Shown here: positions 1 through 10,329 of the stretch, one piece after another
Layout: the number at the start of each line of letters is the position of its first letter
Position numbering within the stretch: the stretch's first letter is position 1
Origin: Providencia alcalifaciens
GTDB lineage: Bacteria > Pseudomonadota > Gammaproteobacteria > Enterobacterales > Enterobacteriaceae
Direction of reading: 5' to 3'
Assembly (NCBI GenBank): GCA_025961275.1
Contig: JAOQNJ010000001.1
Location: 269,353 to 333,352 of the forward strand
DNA: 64,000 nucleotides
Made by a program: the position numbers and the translations under genes
Notes under the pieces: model-generated
Databases searched by the model: none
Told to the model about the DNA's origin: nothing
Seen by the model: the letters and a program-made list of their open reading frames with translations, nothing else

Positions 1-275
1 TTTTCAGGTTCTGAAGTAAGGGTATCGTCTAATGGCGCATACACTTCAAGGGAGCTATTAATTATATAGCTTGTTTTTAATTTCAGCATAGGAATAGCAT
101 TACGGACTAATTCATTGAGGTTTTCAGTTTGAATAGCAATTCGTTTGATTCGTTCGAAAATTAATGGGTCATAATGAACAATGTTGCGATTAAAAGCATT
201 GATATCATTAGCTAACATTCTTATCTGATATAATTTAACGGTAGGCAAAGTAGGAAATTCTGAAATTATATACAT
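1..275 (-). CDS. xaxB: Alpha-xenorhabdolysin-like toxin subunit B (partial, XaxB/YaxB-like)
   Basis: An open frame of about 91 codons runs leftward off the window edge, so only the N-terminus is seen. The ATG at 275 is preceded by AAAGGTGAG, a good ribosome site. The peptide begins MYIISEFPTLPTVKLYQ and has no hydrophobic segment in the visible part. It lies 71 bases downstream of the xaxA-like gene on the same strand, which is the usual order of xaxA-xaxB and yaxA-yaxB. In that family the B subunit joins the A subunit to form a cytolytic alpha-helical pore. The assignment relies mainly on position plus a remembered resemblance of the N-terminus. The C-terminal two thirds lie outside the window. 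Confidence 0.6.
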   Translation of the reverse strand, partial: MYIISEFPTLPTVKLYQIRMLANDINAFNRNIVHYDPLIFERIKRIAIQTENLNELVRNAIPMLKLKTSYIINSSLEVYAPLDDTLTSEPE

Positions 276-346
276 AGACTCACCTTTTATTAAGAGTTGG
301 TATTTGGCGCTAATTGCGTATCAAATAGGTCAATAAGTTGTTTTGA

Positions 347-1498
347 CTAATCTTGAATTGAAGTCCATGCAGTGATTATTTTTTTAAATCGATTCATAAA
401 TTTTAATAGATTAGCTGCATTATCAATGCGAGCAAAATTTTCGATCGAATGATTAATTTCGGTTAACATGACTAGCCACATATAGTCGAGATGGTCAACA
501 GCAAGGCAAGCATCTTTAAAGTAACCTTCAATTTTTTGTAAGTGGATTTGGGTTTCAAGGATGGTTTTCTTAATAAATTGATTTTTATTGATTGTATTAT
601 TAATATTAGTAATTTCTTGTAGTAATTCATTTTTCCGATGACGGATTTTTTCGGCTTTACTACCAAAAATACCACCTGTAATGATTAATCCAATTAAACC
701 GCCTGCAAGCCCTGTAAAGTACAATTTGAATAAATAACTATATTCTTGTTCTAATAGATAAATTTCCTGTTTTATTATATCTATTTTTTCTCGTAAATAG
801 AGTTCAACATCACTATTAATTTCATCTTTTGAATCTAATTGGATATAGATAGATTTAACTTTAAATAATAGCGAATCAACTTGTTGATTGTTGAATAAAT
901 GGCCTCCGATTATATGAATGCGAAAGTCGGAAAGACTATTTTTTATTTGCATTGTCTTTTTGGATTGAGCCTGAATGTCTTCTTTGATAAGAGTTAATAT
1001 GCTGACTAATTCTGTTGCAATCTGCTGATCATCATTTTTGTAACTAATTTTACTTAATTCTTCTACTGATAAATCCTCAAGATGAGTATTAATTTGCTGT
1101 ATAATGGGCATATGATTAATATACTCGAGTATTTGATTACCTGTCTGTACAATATTTCGACTGGTTAAAGATAAGCTAATCGATTGCTGCTTTACCTGCT
1201 GCTCAATATTATCCCAAGCGGAGGCATGTTCCCGAATAAACTGAATAATATTAATTAGGCAGCTTCGTTCTATAGGGAGAACTGTTGATTCATCAATTCT
1301 AAACCAAGATAATATCTCGCTATCTGAGCCCGGTAGCGATAGTGCAAAGTGAATATACTTATGGATATTTACAAGGTCATTTTGTGTAAAAATCCCTGCA
1401 GGCCGAGCCGAAATTGGATTTTGATTGGTTAATAGGGATAGGGTTATACCCCCGATGTTTTCTTGATCAATTATTTTGTTATATGTTATTTCACTCAT
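347..1498 (-). CDS. xaxA: Alpha-xenorhabdolysin-like toxin subunit A (XaxA/YaxA-like)
   Basis: A 383-residue, mostly helical protein. The N-terminal motif AGIFTQNDLVNIHKY resembles XaxA/YaxA proteins (about 400 residues). Long amphipathic, coiled-coil-like stretches (about residues 85-250) surround one hydrophobic glycine-rich hairpin near residues 260-280 (FTGLAGGLIGLIITGGIFG), followed by a basic segment. That layout fits ClyA-superfamily pore formers, where a hydrophobic head region sits between long helices. There is no signal peptide, as is usual for this family. The gene is AT-rich and sits beside 1.5 kb of non-coding AT-rich DNA, which suggests acquisition. The ribosome site (GGAAA, 13 bases upstream) is weak. 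In characterised homologues both subunits are needed to lyse eukaryotic cells such as erythrocytes and insect haemocytes. Activity here is inferred. Confidence 0.75.
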   Translation of the reverse strand: MSEITYNKIIDQENIGGITLSLLTNQNPISARPAGIFTQNDLVNIHKYIHFALSLPGSDSEILSWFRIDESTVLPIERSCLINIIQFIREHASAWDNIEQQVKQQSISLSLTSRNIVQTGNQILEYINHMPIIQQINTHLEDLSVEELSKISYKNDDQQIATELVSILTLIKEDIQAQSKKTMQIKNSLSDFRIHIIGGHLFNNQQVDSLLFKVKSIYIQLDSKDEINSDVELYLREKIDIIKQEIYLLEQEYSYLFKLYFTGLAGGLIGLIITGGIFGSKAEKIRHRKNELLQEITNINNTINKNQFIKKTILETQIHLQKIEGYFKDACLAVDHLDYMWLVMLTEINHSIENFARIDNAANLLKFMNRFKKIITAWTSIQD

Positions 1499-2239
1499 AA
1501 TGATTCGTTTCCATTTAATTATTTAAGTTAAAATGCAAGGGCTATCAAAGCACACTGAATAAATGAGTTAAATTAATTCTGAAATAAGATTAATAAGAGT
1601 ATTATTCAATGTAATAAATAACTCATGGCTATAATATTAAGTTTTCTCGTGGCTGTTTAGGTAGTCACTAACCTACTTGAACCTTAGAGATATAATCGAT
1701 ACTAAAATATGAAAACATATATTATAAATTGACGTGTTGGGTAATGAAATAATATAGCTTATTCTGAATGATAAAAATTCGATATGACATCGAATAAGCC
1801 ACATTGCAGGGCTATTTATGCATATTTGCTCTTTTATTTGTTGTGATAATCATTAATTATAACAACAAATAATGGGAATGTTAGTGATTTATTATAACGG
1901 AGTATAGTGATTTTTTAGAGTGTAATAATAAAATGGATAATATAATATTCTATCAATAAAATATTTTCATTGATATTGTGAATTGTAATTGGAGAGTGAC
2001 GACTAATGCTGATATGTTTGTTTTTTAATTTATTTTTTATGCTGTAATTTTTAACTTTATTAATTGGGTAGTTAAGCTGTAATAAAGATTAATGATTTAT
2101 TAACGTGATATGCTAGGTTTGATTATTTATTGATATTAATTTAAATATATTGATATCAAGCCTTTCATAGACGTCATGTTTTAAATGTTGAATGTGATAC
2201 CTGAGAAATAAAAAAATTATGTAATGTCATATTTATTTA

Positions 2240-2357
2240 TATGCAAAGTAATTCAAGATGCATATAGGTGGCAAGCAATGCGAGTTGCGAGTGTAAGCCA
2301 TACTGTGAGTCGGCTAGGGAACTCCGTTAACGGGTAATTTGGAGTATGACGTGTATA
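2240..2357. repeat. ERIC-like palindromic repeat, about 118 bp
   Basis: The right end, read on the minus strand, is TATACACGTCATACTCCAAA and matches the end of the element at 55407 in about 20 of 24 positions. The left end is a more degenerate version with ATTCAAGATGC. The internal sequence is GC-richer than its surroundings. The ends resemble those of enterobacterial ERIC-type elements (ACTTCAAG.TGC with TATACCC outermost). Confidence 0.55.
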
Positions 2358-2783
2358 TAGTGAGCTCTTCTGCTATTGCGTAGATATTATCCAAATTTAT
2401 TATAGAGACCAAAATTACTTGAATTCGAAGGGCGCTTTCATTTGTTGCTTGGAGTTGTAGTGATGCTTTTTGAATTATTCTTAATACTAAATATGTACAT
2501 GCAATATCATGATATTGATATTTTTAATCTCTGTGTGCCGTAAAAATAAGCTGTGGAGATCTGTAGCCCTCATGAATTAAAAAATAAAATAATGCAATTT
2601 TAGTTACTCTTAATGATAAATGTGCAACAACCTCAATATATCAATGGAATGAAATATTTTCAAAATGTGCCATTTACACGCTGTTTCGCCGTAACACTTA
2701 ACTAAAGATTGATATAAATCAAATAGGTGGCTATTTTTCTGATTATCTAATCGATATAATTCTATATATCAAATTTATGTTTT

Positions 2784-2901
2784 ATACCCATCATATTTCG
2801 AACTGATTGAATTGACATCACCACTTCGAGTGACATCGTTTCTCGATGCTTTCGGTTATTTTGGCTTGTCACCTAGAGGCAATTCGAATTATTTTGGATA
2901 T
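2784..2901. repeat. ERIC-like palindromic repeat, about 118 bp
   Basis: The left end ATACCCATCATATTTCGAAC and the reverse complement of the right end (2880-2901) agree in 17 of 22 positions, giving imperfect terminal inverted repeats. The left end also matches the repeat at 55407. The interior carries further small inverted repeats. It is non-coding and 118 bp long, the same length as the element at 2240. Confidence 0.6.
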
Positions 2902-3039
2902 TCAAAGTTGGAAAGTTAAAACTAATTTGATTTTATTAGACTTTCCTCTTATTGTCATAAATAATCAATGTGTTAATAAATTGTATTGCGCTATATAATT
3001 GCTAGCAGTAATCGCTGGTTGTGGCAGTAAGGATCTAAA

Positions 3040-4368
3040 GTGATAGATAAAACAATAAATAATTTAATAACTGAAATTCTTCGACAATTGTCGACATTGG
3101 TATTGAGCAACCAAGAGTTTACCCGCCTTCATTGGCATTTAGATACGCAATCCCCATTTCCTGGTCTGAATTGGCTGTCGGCGCAATCTTGTTATCCGCA
3201 ATTCTACTGGTATCAGCGAACAGGGACAGATGAATGCAGCGCAATTGGTAAGGTAGCTGAATTTAACTCAATATTTGATGCTGAGCATTTTTTATCTGAG
3301 CATGGCGAATATCCAGATATGCGCCTTTGGGGACTTAACGGTTGGAATGCTGTGGGCGAAAGTATTCCACTAAAAGATAAACAACAAGCTACATTTTATT
3401 TCCTGCCACGGCTGGAAATTTCTCGCTCGCGATCATCTATCTCGGTTTACCTTAATATTGCGGGTGAGCAAGATAGACTCACAGCGGTAGATTTTCTACA
3501 GCAACTTAGTCCTGCATCGACGCATCCACTTTTTCTGAATGCACATATTGTATGTCATAAACATTTTCCAGAAAAACAACAGTGGTGTGGTCTTTTAAGC
3601 GAAGCGATTACGCAAATGAAAGCAGGAAAGATGGAAAAAGTGGTAATGGCTCGTGAAACTAAACTTACTTTATCCCAGCCTGTGTCTGTGGCTGAATTTT
3701 TATCGGCAAGCCAACAAGTTAACCATCAATGCTACCATTTTATGATGGCATTTAATAAAGAGTCGGGGTTCTTGTCATCAACACCTGAGCGCCTATATCT
3801 ACGCCAAGGTACACAATTAAATTCAGAAGCACTCGCGGGTACGGTAGCAAATCACCCCGATGATGTTATCGCTGCAGAAAATGCGAAATGGTTGATGGAG
3901 GACCGTAAAAACCAACACGAAAATTTAGTGGTAGTCGATGATATCTGCCAGCAGCTGCAAGGTGCTGTGACCGGTATTGATGTTTCTGCAGCTAAAGTCA
4001 TCCGCTTGCGTAAAATTCAACATCTTTATCGCTCAATTGCCGCAACACTTATTTCTCCATCGGACAGTGATTGTTTGCTGCGTTTACAGCCTACTGCGGC
4101 AGTGTGCGGATTGCCTCGCACCATTGCACGACAATTCTTAACAGAACATGAACCTTTTTCTCGTCGTTGGTATGCTGGTACTGGGGGTTTTGTCAGTTTA
4201 AACAAAAGTGAGTTTGCAGTCTCTCTGCGTTGCGCACAAATTGAAAATCAGCAACTTTCGCTATTTTCTGGCGCGGGAATTGTGAGTGATTCTGACCCTG
4301 AGCAAGAATGGGAAGAAATTGAAAATAAAGCGGCTGGACTTAAATCACTGCTTGAATTTTATAAATAA
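3040..4368 (+). CDS. menF: Isochorismate synthase MenF
   Basis: This 442-residue enzyme converts chorismate to isochorismate, the first committed step of menaquinone synthesis. It belongs to the chorismate-utilising family: the C-terminal catalytic half shows EKVVMARE, the LAGTVA loop, CGLPRTIA and the YAGTGGF motif that binds Mg and substrate. The length matches E. coli MenF (about 431). The start is GTG at 3040, supported by AAGGAT about 6 bases upstream. It is the first gene of the men cluster. menD follows after a 270-base gap, so menD may have an additional promoter. MenF rather than EntC is chosen because the men genes follow directly. Confidence 0.95.
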   Translation: MIDKTINNLITEILRQLSTLVLSNQEFTRLHWHLDTQSPFPGLNWLSAQSCYPQFYWYQRTGTDECSAIGKVAEFNSIFDAEHFLSEHGEYPDMRLWGLNGWNAVGESIPLKDKQQATFYFLPRLEISRSRSSISVYLNIAGEQDRLTAVDFLQQLSPASTHPLFLNAHIVCHKHFPEKQQWCGLLSEAITQMKAGKMEKVVMARETKLTLSQPVSVAEFLSASQQVNHQCYHFMMAFNKESGFLSSTPERLYLRQGTQLNSEALAGTVANHPDDVIAAENAKWLMEDRKNQHENLVVVDDICQQLQGAVTGIDVSAAKVIRLRKIQHLYRSIAATLISPSDSDCLLRLQPTAAVCGLPRTIARQFLTEHEPFSRRWYAGTGGFVSLNKSEFAVSLRCAQIENQQLSLFSGAGIVSDSDPEQEWEEIENKAAGLKSLLEFYK

Positions 4369-4638
4369 CCCTATAATGAAAGTAGTTATTTTCTTTTATT
4401 TTCAATTGGTTCGTTAAAGTTTGTTCTTAGATCAAGAAAATAATATCAATCTCATTACACTAGAGATTGTTGACCTTATAAGGTTATATTTTATTAGGGG
4501 TAGAAAAACATTTTTTAGTCTGCTGTCGCGTAGTTTTATGACAAATTCTGATGGGTACTGTGGTGACAGCTGATGCTCATTATGGGTTATTTTATAAATC
4601 ATATCAAACTGATAATAAACAACTTATTTGGGTTCATT

Positions 4639-6312
4639 ATGTCGAATTCTTTTTTTAATATGCGCTGGGCTGAAATTATTATAGAAGCACTTACGCGTCA
4701 TGGTATGAAGCATATTTGTATTGCGCCTGGTTCACGCTCGACGCCACTTACCCTTGCCGCGGCTAGCAATAGCAAGCTGCATTGCCATACGCATTTTGAC
4801 GAACGAGGACTCGGTCATCTCGCTTTAGGGTTAGCTAAAGCGAGTATGCAACCTGTTGGTGTGATTGTTACCTCAGGTACTGCGGTAGCTAACCTATATC
4901 CTTCCTTGATTGAAGCAGGTTTAACCGGGGAGAAAGTCATTTTTTTGACAGCAGATAGACCGCCTGAATTAATTGATTGCGGCGCGAATCAAGCTATCCG
5001 GCAAACCCATATTTTTGCTTCTCATCCGTCACAAAGCTTGATGTTACCAAGACCAACGCGTGATATTTCTGCAAAATGGTTAGTGAGTGCGGTTGATAAC
5101 GGTATGAATCAACTTCACCACGGTGCCTTTCATATTAATATCCCCTTTGCAGGACCATTATATGGCGAAACGGAGGGCGAGTATGAATGGCAGCAACAAC
5201 TGGGTGACTGGTGGCACTCAAATCAACCTTGGTTGAGTGAGCCATTGACTAATACAGTCGCACATATTTCTGACTGGTATTTTTGGCGTCAGAAAAAAGG
5301 TGTGGTGATCGCAGGCAGGATGAATGAGCAAGAAGGTGAGTATGTTGCAAATTGGGCGCAGGCGCTTGGCTGGCCTCTGATTAGTGATGTGTTGTCTCAC
5401 ACAGGACAACCATACCCATGCGCTGATTTGTGGCTCTCTCATTCACAAGCAGAAGAGTGGCTCAATGAAGCTGAGTTAGTTGTGCAGTTTGGTTCCAGTT
5501 TAACGGGTAAGCGGTTACTTCAATGGCAAGCGCAATGTAATCCACAAGAATATTGGATAGTTGATAGCATTCCCGAACGCTTAGATCCGGCAAACCACTA
5601 TGGACGTAAATTAACGTGTTCAATTAGAGGTTGGCTAGATGCTCATCCTGCTCAGCCCCGCCAAACTTGGTGCGAAGAACTACTTCCATTAGCTGTTCGT
5701 ACGCAACAGCATGTGACTTCAAAATTACAGAACCAATTTTCTGAAGCTGCTATTGCCCATCAATTACCACAATTACTTGCACCTAAGGGCCAGCTGTTTG
5801 TAGGCAATAGCCTGATCGTTCGATTGATTGACGCATTTGCTCAATTACCATCGAGTTACCCAATTTATAGCAATCGCGGAGCCAGTGGAATTGATGGTTT
5901 AATCTCAACAATGGCCGGTGTACAGCGAGCTACGGCAAAGCCAACACTTGGCATTGTGGGTGACCTTTCTGCACTCTATGACCTCAATAGCCTCATTTTA
6001 TTGCGCGAACCATCAGCACCAACGATTTTAATTATCGTGAATAATAATGGCGGCCAAATTTTTTCGATGTTGCCAACACCGGAAGAAGCAAGGCAAAGTT
6101 ATTACTGTATGCCTCAGAATGTTAATTTTCAACATGCTGCGCTGATGTTTGGGTTGAAGTATGCGGCTCCTCAAGACTGGATATCGTTAAAAACGACTGT
6201 TGAGCAATTTTGGCATAATCAATATGGAACTCTGCTTGTCGAATTGGTGGTCGACAGCGACGAAGGTGCGAAAACATTAAAACAACTGATTGCTGAAGTG
6301 GGTAATCTTTGA
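4639..6312 (+). CDS. menD: SEPHCHC synthase MenD (thiamine diphosphate enzyme)
   Basis: Joins isochorismate and 2-oxoglutarate with loss of CO2 to give 2-succinyl-5-enolpyruvyl-6-hydroxy-3-cyclohexene-1-carboxylate. The protein is 557 residues from the chosen ATG at 4639 ([12 protein letters not shown]), which lines up with the E. coli start (MSVSAFNRRWA). An in-frame ATG at 4573 would add 22 unrelated residues. Highly conserved segments are visible: [48 protein letters not shown] and [18 protein letters not shown]. The thiamine diphosphate motif lies near [12 protein letters not shown]. The stop codon overlaps the start of menH (TGATG), so the two are probably translationally coupled. Confidence 0.96.
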   Translation: MSNSFFNMRWAEIIIEALTRHGMKHICIAPGSRSTPLTLAAASNSKLHCHTHFDERGLGHLALGLAKASMQPVGVIVTSGTAVANLYPSLIEAGLTGEKVIFLTADRPPELIDCGANQAIRQTHIFASHPSQSLMLPRPTRDISAKWLVSAVDNGMNQLHHGAFHINIPFAGPLYGETEGEYEWQQQLGDWWHSNQPWLSEPLTNTVAHISDWYFWRQKKGVVIAGRMNEQEGEYVANWAQALGWPLISDVLSHTGQPYPCADLWLSHSQAEEWLNEAELVVQFGSSLTGKRLLQWQAQCNPQEYWIVDSIPERLDPANHYGRKLTCSIRGWLDAHPAQPRQTWCEELLPLAVRTQQHVTSKLQNQFSEAAIAHQLPQLLAPKGQLFVGNSLIVRLIDAFAQLPSSYPIYSNRGASGIDGLISTMAGVQRATAKPTLGIVGDLSALYDLNSLILLREPSAPTILIIVNNNGGQIFSMLPTPEEARQSYYCMPQNVNFQHAALMFGLKYAAPQDWISLKTTVEQFWHNQYGTLLVELVVDSDEGAKTLKQLIAEVGNL

Positions 6313-7076
6313 TGCTAGCAGCCTATCGCGACAATGAGACTCAAACAGGTCCATGGCTAGTGTGGTTGCATGGATTACTCGGAAGTGCTGATGAATGGTT
6401 GCCAATTGTCGCTCTATGCCCAAACTTGCCTTCGTTACGGGTTGATTTGCCAGGGCATGGGCAATCTCAATCGATGAATTGTCAGAGTTTTAGTGATTTT
6501 GATGAGCAGCTTGCTCAATTATTACATTACCATGATATTAATCAGTATTACCTAATTGGTTACTCATTAGGTGCTCGACTTGCTATGCATACTGCTTGTT
6601 ATTGCCAGTCCGATGGCTTATTGGGACTCGTGATTGAGGGCGGTAATGTCGGGTTAAATGATCCCTCAGCACGCGCTGCGCGCTATGCTAACGACCATTA
6701 TTGGGCACAACGTTTTCGTTTTGAGCCGATTGAAACGGTGCTCAATGATTGGTATCAACAACCCGTTTTTGCACATTTAACAAAAGATCAGCGCCAACAA
6801 CTTATTGCATTACGACGAGAAAATAACCCGCAATCGGTCGCTGACATGTTAGAAAATACCTCGTTATCCAAGCAGCCGTTTCTGGTGGAGGAACTCTATC
6901 AGTTAACGATGCCATTTCGCTACCTTTGTGGCGAGGAAGATCAAAAATTTCGAAGCGTTTCGCAACAATATGCTTTGCCGATTACGCTAATTAATAATGC
7001 AGGGCATAATGCTCATCGTGAAAATCCGCATGGCTATGCAACTGCGCTTCACCATTTTCTATCACTCTGTGGTTAA
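6312..7076 (+). CDS. menH: SHCHC synthase MenH (alpha/beta hydrolase fold)
   Basis: Eliminates pyruvate from SEPHCHC to give 2-succinyl-6-hydroxy-2,4-cyclohexadiene-1-carboxylate. About 254 residues. The alpha/beta-hydrolase features are present: WLVWLHGLLGSADEW (oxyanion loop), the nucleophile Ser in GYSLGAR, the acid Asp in CGEEDQKF, and His in AGHNAHREN. The ATG at 6312 shares its A with the menD stop codon. A TTG three bases earlier is an alternative start, but ATG is preferred. It lies inside the men operon, with the menB ribosome site overlapping its stop codon. Confidence 0.94.
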   Translation: MLAAYRDNETQTGPWLVWLHGLLGSADEWLPIVALCPNLPSLRVDLPGHGQSQSMNCQSFSDFDEQLAQLLHYHDINQYYLIGYSLGARLAMHTACYCQSDGLLGLVIEGGNVGLNDPSARAARYANDHYWAQRFRFEPIETVLNDWYQQPVFAHLTKDQRQQLIALRRENNPQSVADMLENTSLSKQPFLVEELYQLTMPFRYLCGEEDQKFRSVSQQYALPITLINNAGHNAHRENPHGYATALHHFLSLCG

Positions 7077-7088
7077 AGGAACTTGATA

Positions 7089-7946
7089 ATGATTTATCCT
7101 AGCGAAGAAAAACTCTATGCCCCAATTGAATGGCAAGATTGCTCTGAAGGTTTTGACGATATTCTGTATCACAAATCACCTGAAGGGATCGCAAAAATAA
7201 CGATTAACCGTCCAGAAGTGCGTAATGCGTTTCGCCCACATACGGTGAAAGAAATGATCCAAGCGATGTCGGATGCTCGCTATGACGATACAATCGGCAC
7301 TATTATCTTAACAGGTGAAGGCGAGAAAGCTTTCTGCGCAGGTGGCGACCAAAAAATTCGAGGTGACTACGGCGGTTATCGCGATGAAAGTGGCACGCAC
7401 CACTTAAATATACTTGATTTTCAACGTCAAATTCGCACTTGCCCAAAACCTGTCGTTGCGATGGTTGCTGGTTTTGCTATTGGTGGTGGTCATGTTCTGC
7501 ATATGATGTGTGACCTAACGATTGCAGCTGAAAATGCGGTATTTGGCCAAACAGGCCCTAAAGTCGGTTCATTCGATGGTGGTTGGGGAGCTTCTTATAT
7601 GGCTCGTATCGTTGGCCAGAAGAAAGCGCGTGAAATTTGGTTCTTATGCCGCCAGTATGATGCTAAAGAAGCATTAGACATGGGATTAGTGAATACGGTT
7701 GTTCCTTATGCAGATTTAGAAAAAGAGACTATTCGTTGGTGTCGCGAAATGCTCGAAAACAGCCCGATGGCATTGCGTTGTTTAAAAGCAGCGTTGAATG
7801 CAGATTGTGATGGTCAAGCAGGCTTACAAGAGTTAGCGGGTAATGCAACTATGTTATTCTATATGACAGAGGAAGGCCAAGAAGGTCGTAACGCGTTTAA
7901 TGAAAAACGTGCACCGGACTTCTCTAAATATAAGCGTAATCCATAA
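7089..7946 (+). CDS. menB: 1,4-dihydroxy-2-naphthoyl-CoA synthase MenB
   Basis: A crotonase-family ring-closing enzyme that converts o-succinylbenzoyl-CoA to 1,4-dihydroxy-2-naphthoyl-CoA. It is 285 residues, the same as E. coli. Crotonase motifs are clear: CAGGDQK (oxyanion loop), [13 protein letters not shown] and [12 protein letters not shown]. The C-terminus FSKYKRNP is nearly identical to E. coli. ATG 7089 is chosen because it aligns with E. coli MIYPDE and has AAGGA eight bases upstream. A TTG at 7083 would be too close to that site. The last base of its TAA is the first base of the menC ATG. Confidence 0.97.
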   Translation: MIYPSEEKLYAPIEWQDCSEGFDDILYHKSPEGIAKITINRPEVRNAFRPHTVKEMIQAMSDARYDDTIGTIILTGEGEKAFCAGGDQKIRGDYGGYRDESGTHHLNILDFQRQIRTCPKPVVAMVAGFAIGGGHVLHMMCDLTIAAENAVFGQTGPKVGSFDGGWGASYMARIVGQKKAREIWFLCRQYDAKEALDMGLVNTVVPYADLEKETIRWCREMLENSPMALRCLKAALNADCDGQAGLQELAGNATMLFYMTEEGQEGRNAFNEKRAPDFSKYKRNP

Positions 7947-8917
7947 TGCGTAAGGCAACACTCTACGCGTTTAGCCTGCCGATGGAGGCAGGCGTTATCC
8001 TGCGTTACCAACGCCTGAAAACTCGTGATGGGTTGCTGGTACGCCTTCAGGATGGGGATAATGAAGGGTGGGGAGAGATTTCGCCTCTTCCCGAGTTTAG
8101 CCAAGAAACGGTGCTTGAAGCGATCGAAGAAGCTAAACAAAGGTTAATTGAATGGGTGAACGGTCAGCCATTAGTCGATAGCACATTACCTTCTGTGGCT
8201 TTTGGTTGCAGTTGTGCGCTGGCGGAATTGACCGAGGAACTCCCTAAGCAAGCGGCTTATCGTAAGGCTCCACTCTGTAGTGGTGATCCTGATGACTTGA
8301 TTTTGCGTCTTGATGCAATGGACGGTGACAAAATTGCGAAAGTAAAAGTCGGGCTATATGAGGCAGTACGCGATGGGATGGTCGTCAATTTATTACTTGA
8401 AGCTGTACCTGACCTGAAATTACGCCTTGATGCTAACCGTAGCTGGACACGAGCGAAAGCAGATGGCTTTGCGAAATATGTGAATCCTGATTATCGAAAC
8501 CGTATCGATTTTCTGGAAGAACCGTGCAAAACCCGCGAAGAATCGCTGCAATATGCTGCGGACACTGGCATAGCTATTGCGTGGGATGAAAGTGTTCGTG
8601 AGCCAGGTTTTAAAGTCGAGCCACAGCAAGGCGTTACCGCGATTGTGATCAAACCAACGTTGACAGGTAGCCTCGCATATTGCCGTTCTCTGGTTGAGGA
8701 AGCTAATCGCAACGGTTTACAAGCAGTTATCAGTTCATCCATTGAGACTAGCTTTGGATTATCCCAACTTGCGAGAATTGCACATTGGTTAACGCCAAGT
8801 ACTATTCCCGGTTTGGATACTTTAGATTTAATCCAGTCACAACTCGTGCGAACTTGGCCTGAAAGCCAACTTCCTGTTATACAACTTGATGAATTGACTA
8901 TCGAATGGCAGAGTTGA
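7946..8917 (+). CDS. menC: o-Succinylbenzoate synthase MenC
   Basis: An enolase-superfamily dehydratase that makes o-succinylbenzoate from SHCHC. It has 323 residues. The barrel residues expected for the family are visible: the catalytic Lys in [10 protein letters not shown], metal ligands in LRLDANR, FLEEPCK and AWDES, and the second Lys in VIKPTLTGS. Its start overlaps the menB stop by one base and its end overlaps menE by 13 bases, so it is embedded in one polycistronic message. Confidence 0.96.
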   Translation: MRKATLYAFSLPMEAGVILRYQRLKTRDGLLVRLQDGDNEGWGEISPLPEFSQETVLEAIEEAKQRLIEWVNGQPLVDSTLPSVAFGCSCALAELTEELPKQAAYRKAPLCSGDPDDLILRLDAMDGDKIAKVKVGLYEAVRDGMVVNLLLEAVPDLKLRLDANRSWTRAKADGFAKYVNPDYRNRIDFLEEPCKTREESLQYAADTGIAIAWDESVREPGFKVEPQQGVTAIVIKPTLTGSLAYCRSLVEEANRNGLQAVISSSIETSFGLSQLARIAHWLTPSTIPGLDTLDLIQSQLVRTWPESQLPVIQLDELTIEWQS

Positions 8918-10317
8918 TTTCTTTTCAAAACTGGCCTTGGCAACATTGGGCCAGTCATCAACCTCATTCTGTTGCACTCATTACTGATACTGAATCAATG
9001 ACGTGGAAGCAGCTTAGTCAGCGGATCATTGAACTGGCTAGCCACTTGCACAATCAAGGACTAGGAAAAAACCAGACCGTGGTTTTGCGGGGAAAAAATA
9101 GTACTGACTTTGTATTATGTCAGCTAGCAATATTACGCTGTGGTGCAAGAGTTTTACCGCTGAATCCTCGATTACCAACGTTATTGCTTGCTGAATTACT
9201 CCCCCACCTGAATATCGATTTTGCTATCGATTTTGATGCCAATTCGGAGATGCCGCTCAATTTTCCAGTGTTAGATGTATCTGAACCATTTATTTCTAGT
9301 GATGAACAAGCTGATCATTTCCCCGATTTCGGTGATTTTATACAGCAACCAGCAACATTGATCCTTACATCTGGTTCTACAGGACTCCCTAAAGCTGCAA
9401 TACATTCGATGCTGGCCCACCTTGATAGCGCGAATGGGGTATTGCAAGCGATGGATTATCAACAGAGTGATTGCTGGTTACTTTCTCTTCCGTTGTTTCA
9501 TGTTTCAGGGCAGGGCATTCTATGGCGTTGGCTACTACGGGGAGGCGGTTTGGCGATAAAATCGACTGCTTTAGCACAGGCCTTACAAAGAATTACTCAC
9601 GCCTCTTTGGTACCGACTCAATTATGGCGACTATTGAATCAAACTGAGCACCTTGAATTATCACTAAAACAAGTATTGCTCGGTGGTGCAATGATCCCAA
9701 CATCGTTGACAGATTTGGCTACCAGTAAAGGTATTGATTGCTGGAGCGGCTATGGCATGACCGAGATGGCTTCTACTGTTTGTGCAAAACGCGCGGATGG
9801 TAAAAAAGGTGTTGGGCAGCCACTCATGGGTAAGAGTCTACGTATAGTTGATGATGAAATTCAAATTCAATCGCAAAGCCAAGCCATAGGCTATTGGTTT
9901 GATGGTGAAATTAAACCTTTAAATACAATAGAAGGTTGGTTCAAAACCAATGATAAAGGCGCTTATATTGATGATGAATATCAAATTCTTGGGCGGCTAG
10001 ATAATTTGTTTATTAGTGGTGGGGAGTGTGTACAACCTGAAGATATTGAAGCTGTTATTAACACGCATCCTTCTGTCAGCCAAAGTTTTATTATCCCGAT
10101 TGATGATGTGGAGTTCGGTCAACGAGCTGTTGCTGTAATTGAAATAGAGGATGGCGTTGAGTTAGATAATGTTGCATGTTGGTTAAAAAATAAACTTACG
10201 CCTTATCAGTATCCTGTTTATTTTTATTTATTAATGGATGAGTTAAAAAGCAGTAGCATCAAGGTATCACGTCAGCACGTGAAGAATTGGGTACTACAGC
10301 AAACGAAATCTGATTAA
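8905..10317 (+). CDS. menE: o-Succinylbenzoate-CoA ligase MenE
   Basis: An adenylate-forming ligase that activates o-succinylbenzoate with CoA before MenB acts. It has 470 residues. The ANL-family motifs appear in order: the phosphate loop [11 protein letters not shown] (near residue 152), [22 protein letters not shown] (hinge), and a C-terminal lysine in [10 protein letters not shown]. The start ATG lies 13 bases inside menC. It is the last gene of the men operon here. The next gene is an interrupted acetyltransferase whose ribosome site begins immediately after the menE stop. Confidence 0.95.
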   Translation: MAELISFQNWPWQHWASHQPHSVALITDTESMTWKQLSQRIIELASHLHNQGLGKNQTVVLRGKNSTDFVLCQLAILRCGARVLPLNPRLPTLLLAELLPHLNIDFAIDFDANSEMPLNFPVLDVSEPFISSDEQADHFPDFGDFIQQPATLILTSGSTGLPKAAIHSMLAHLDSANGVLQAMDYQQSDCWLLSLPLFHVSGQGILWRWLLRGGGLAIKSTALAQALQRITHASLVPTQLWRLLNQTEHLELSLKQVLLGGAMIPTSLTDLATSKGIDCWSGYGMTEMASTVCAKRADGKKGVGQPLMGKSLRIVDDEIQIQSQSQAIGYWFDGEIKPLNTIEGWFKTNDKGAYIDDEYQILGRLDNLFISGGECVQPEDIEAVINTHPSVSQSFIIPIDDVEFGQRAVAVIEIEDGVELDNVACWLKNKLTPYQYPVYFYLLMDELKSSSIKVSRQHVKNWVLQQTKSD

Positions 10318-10329
10318 TAAAGGAAAATC

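Larger units (their letters stand above)
1499..3039. other. AT-rich intergenic region without a supported gene
   Basis: About 1.5 kb between the divergent xaxA and menF genes. It is strongly AT-rich and contains no convincing protein gene. It carries two roughly 118-bp palindrome-ended repeats (2240-2357 and 2784-2901). The xaxAB promoter must lie in the left part and the menF promoter just before 3040. I could not single out either with confidence. Confidence 0.6.
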
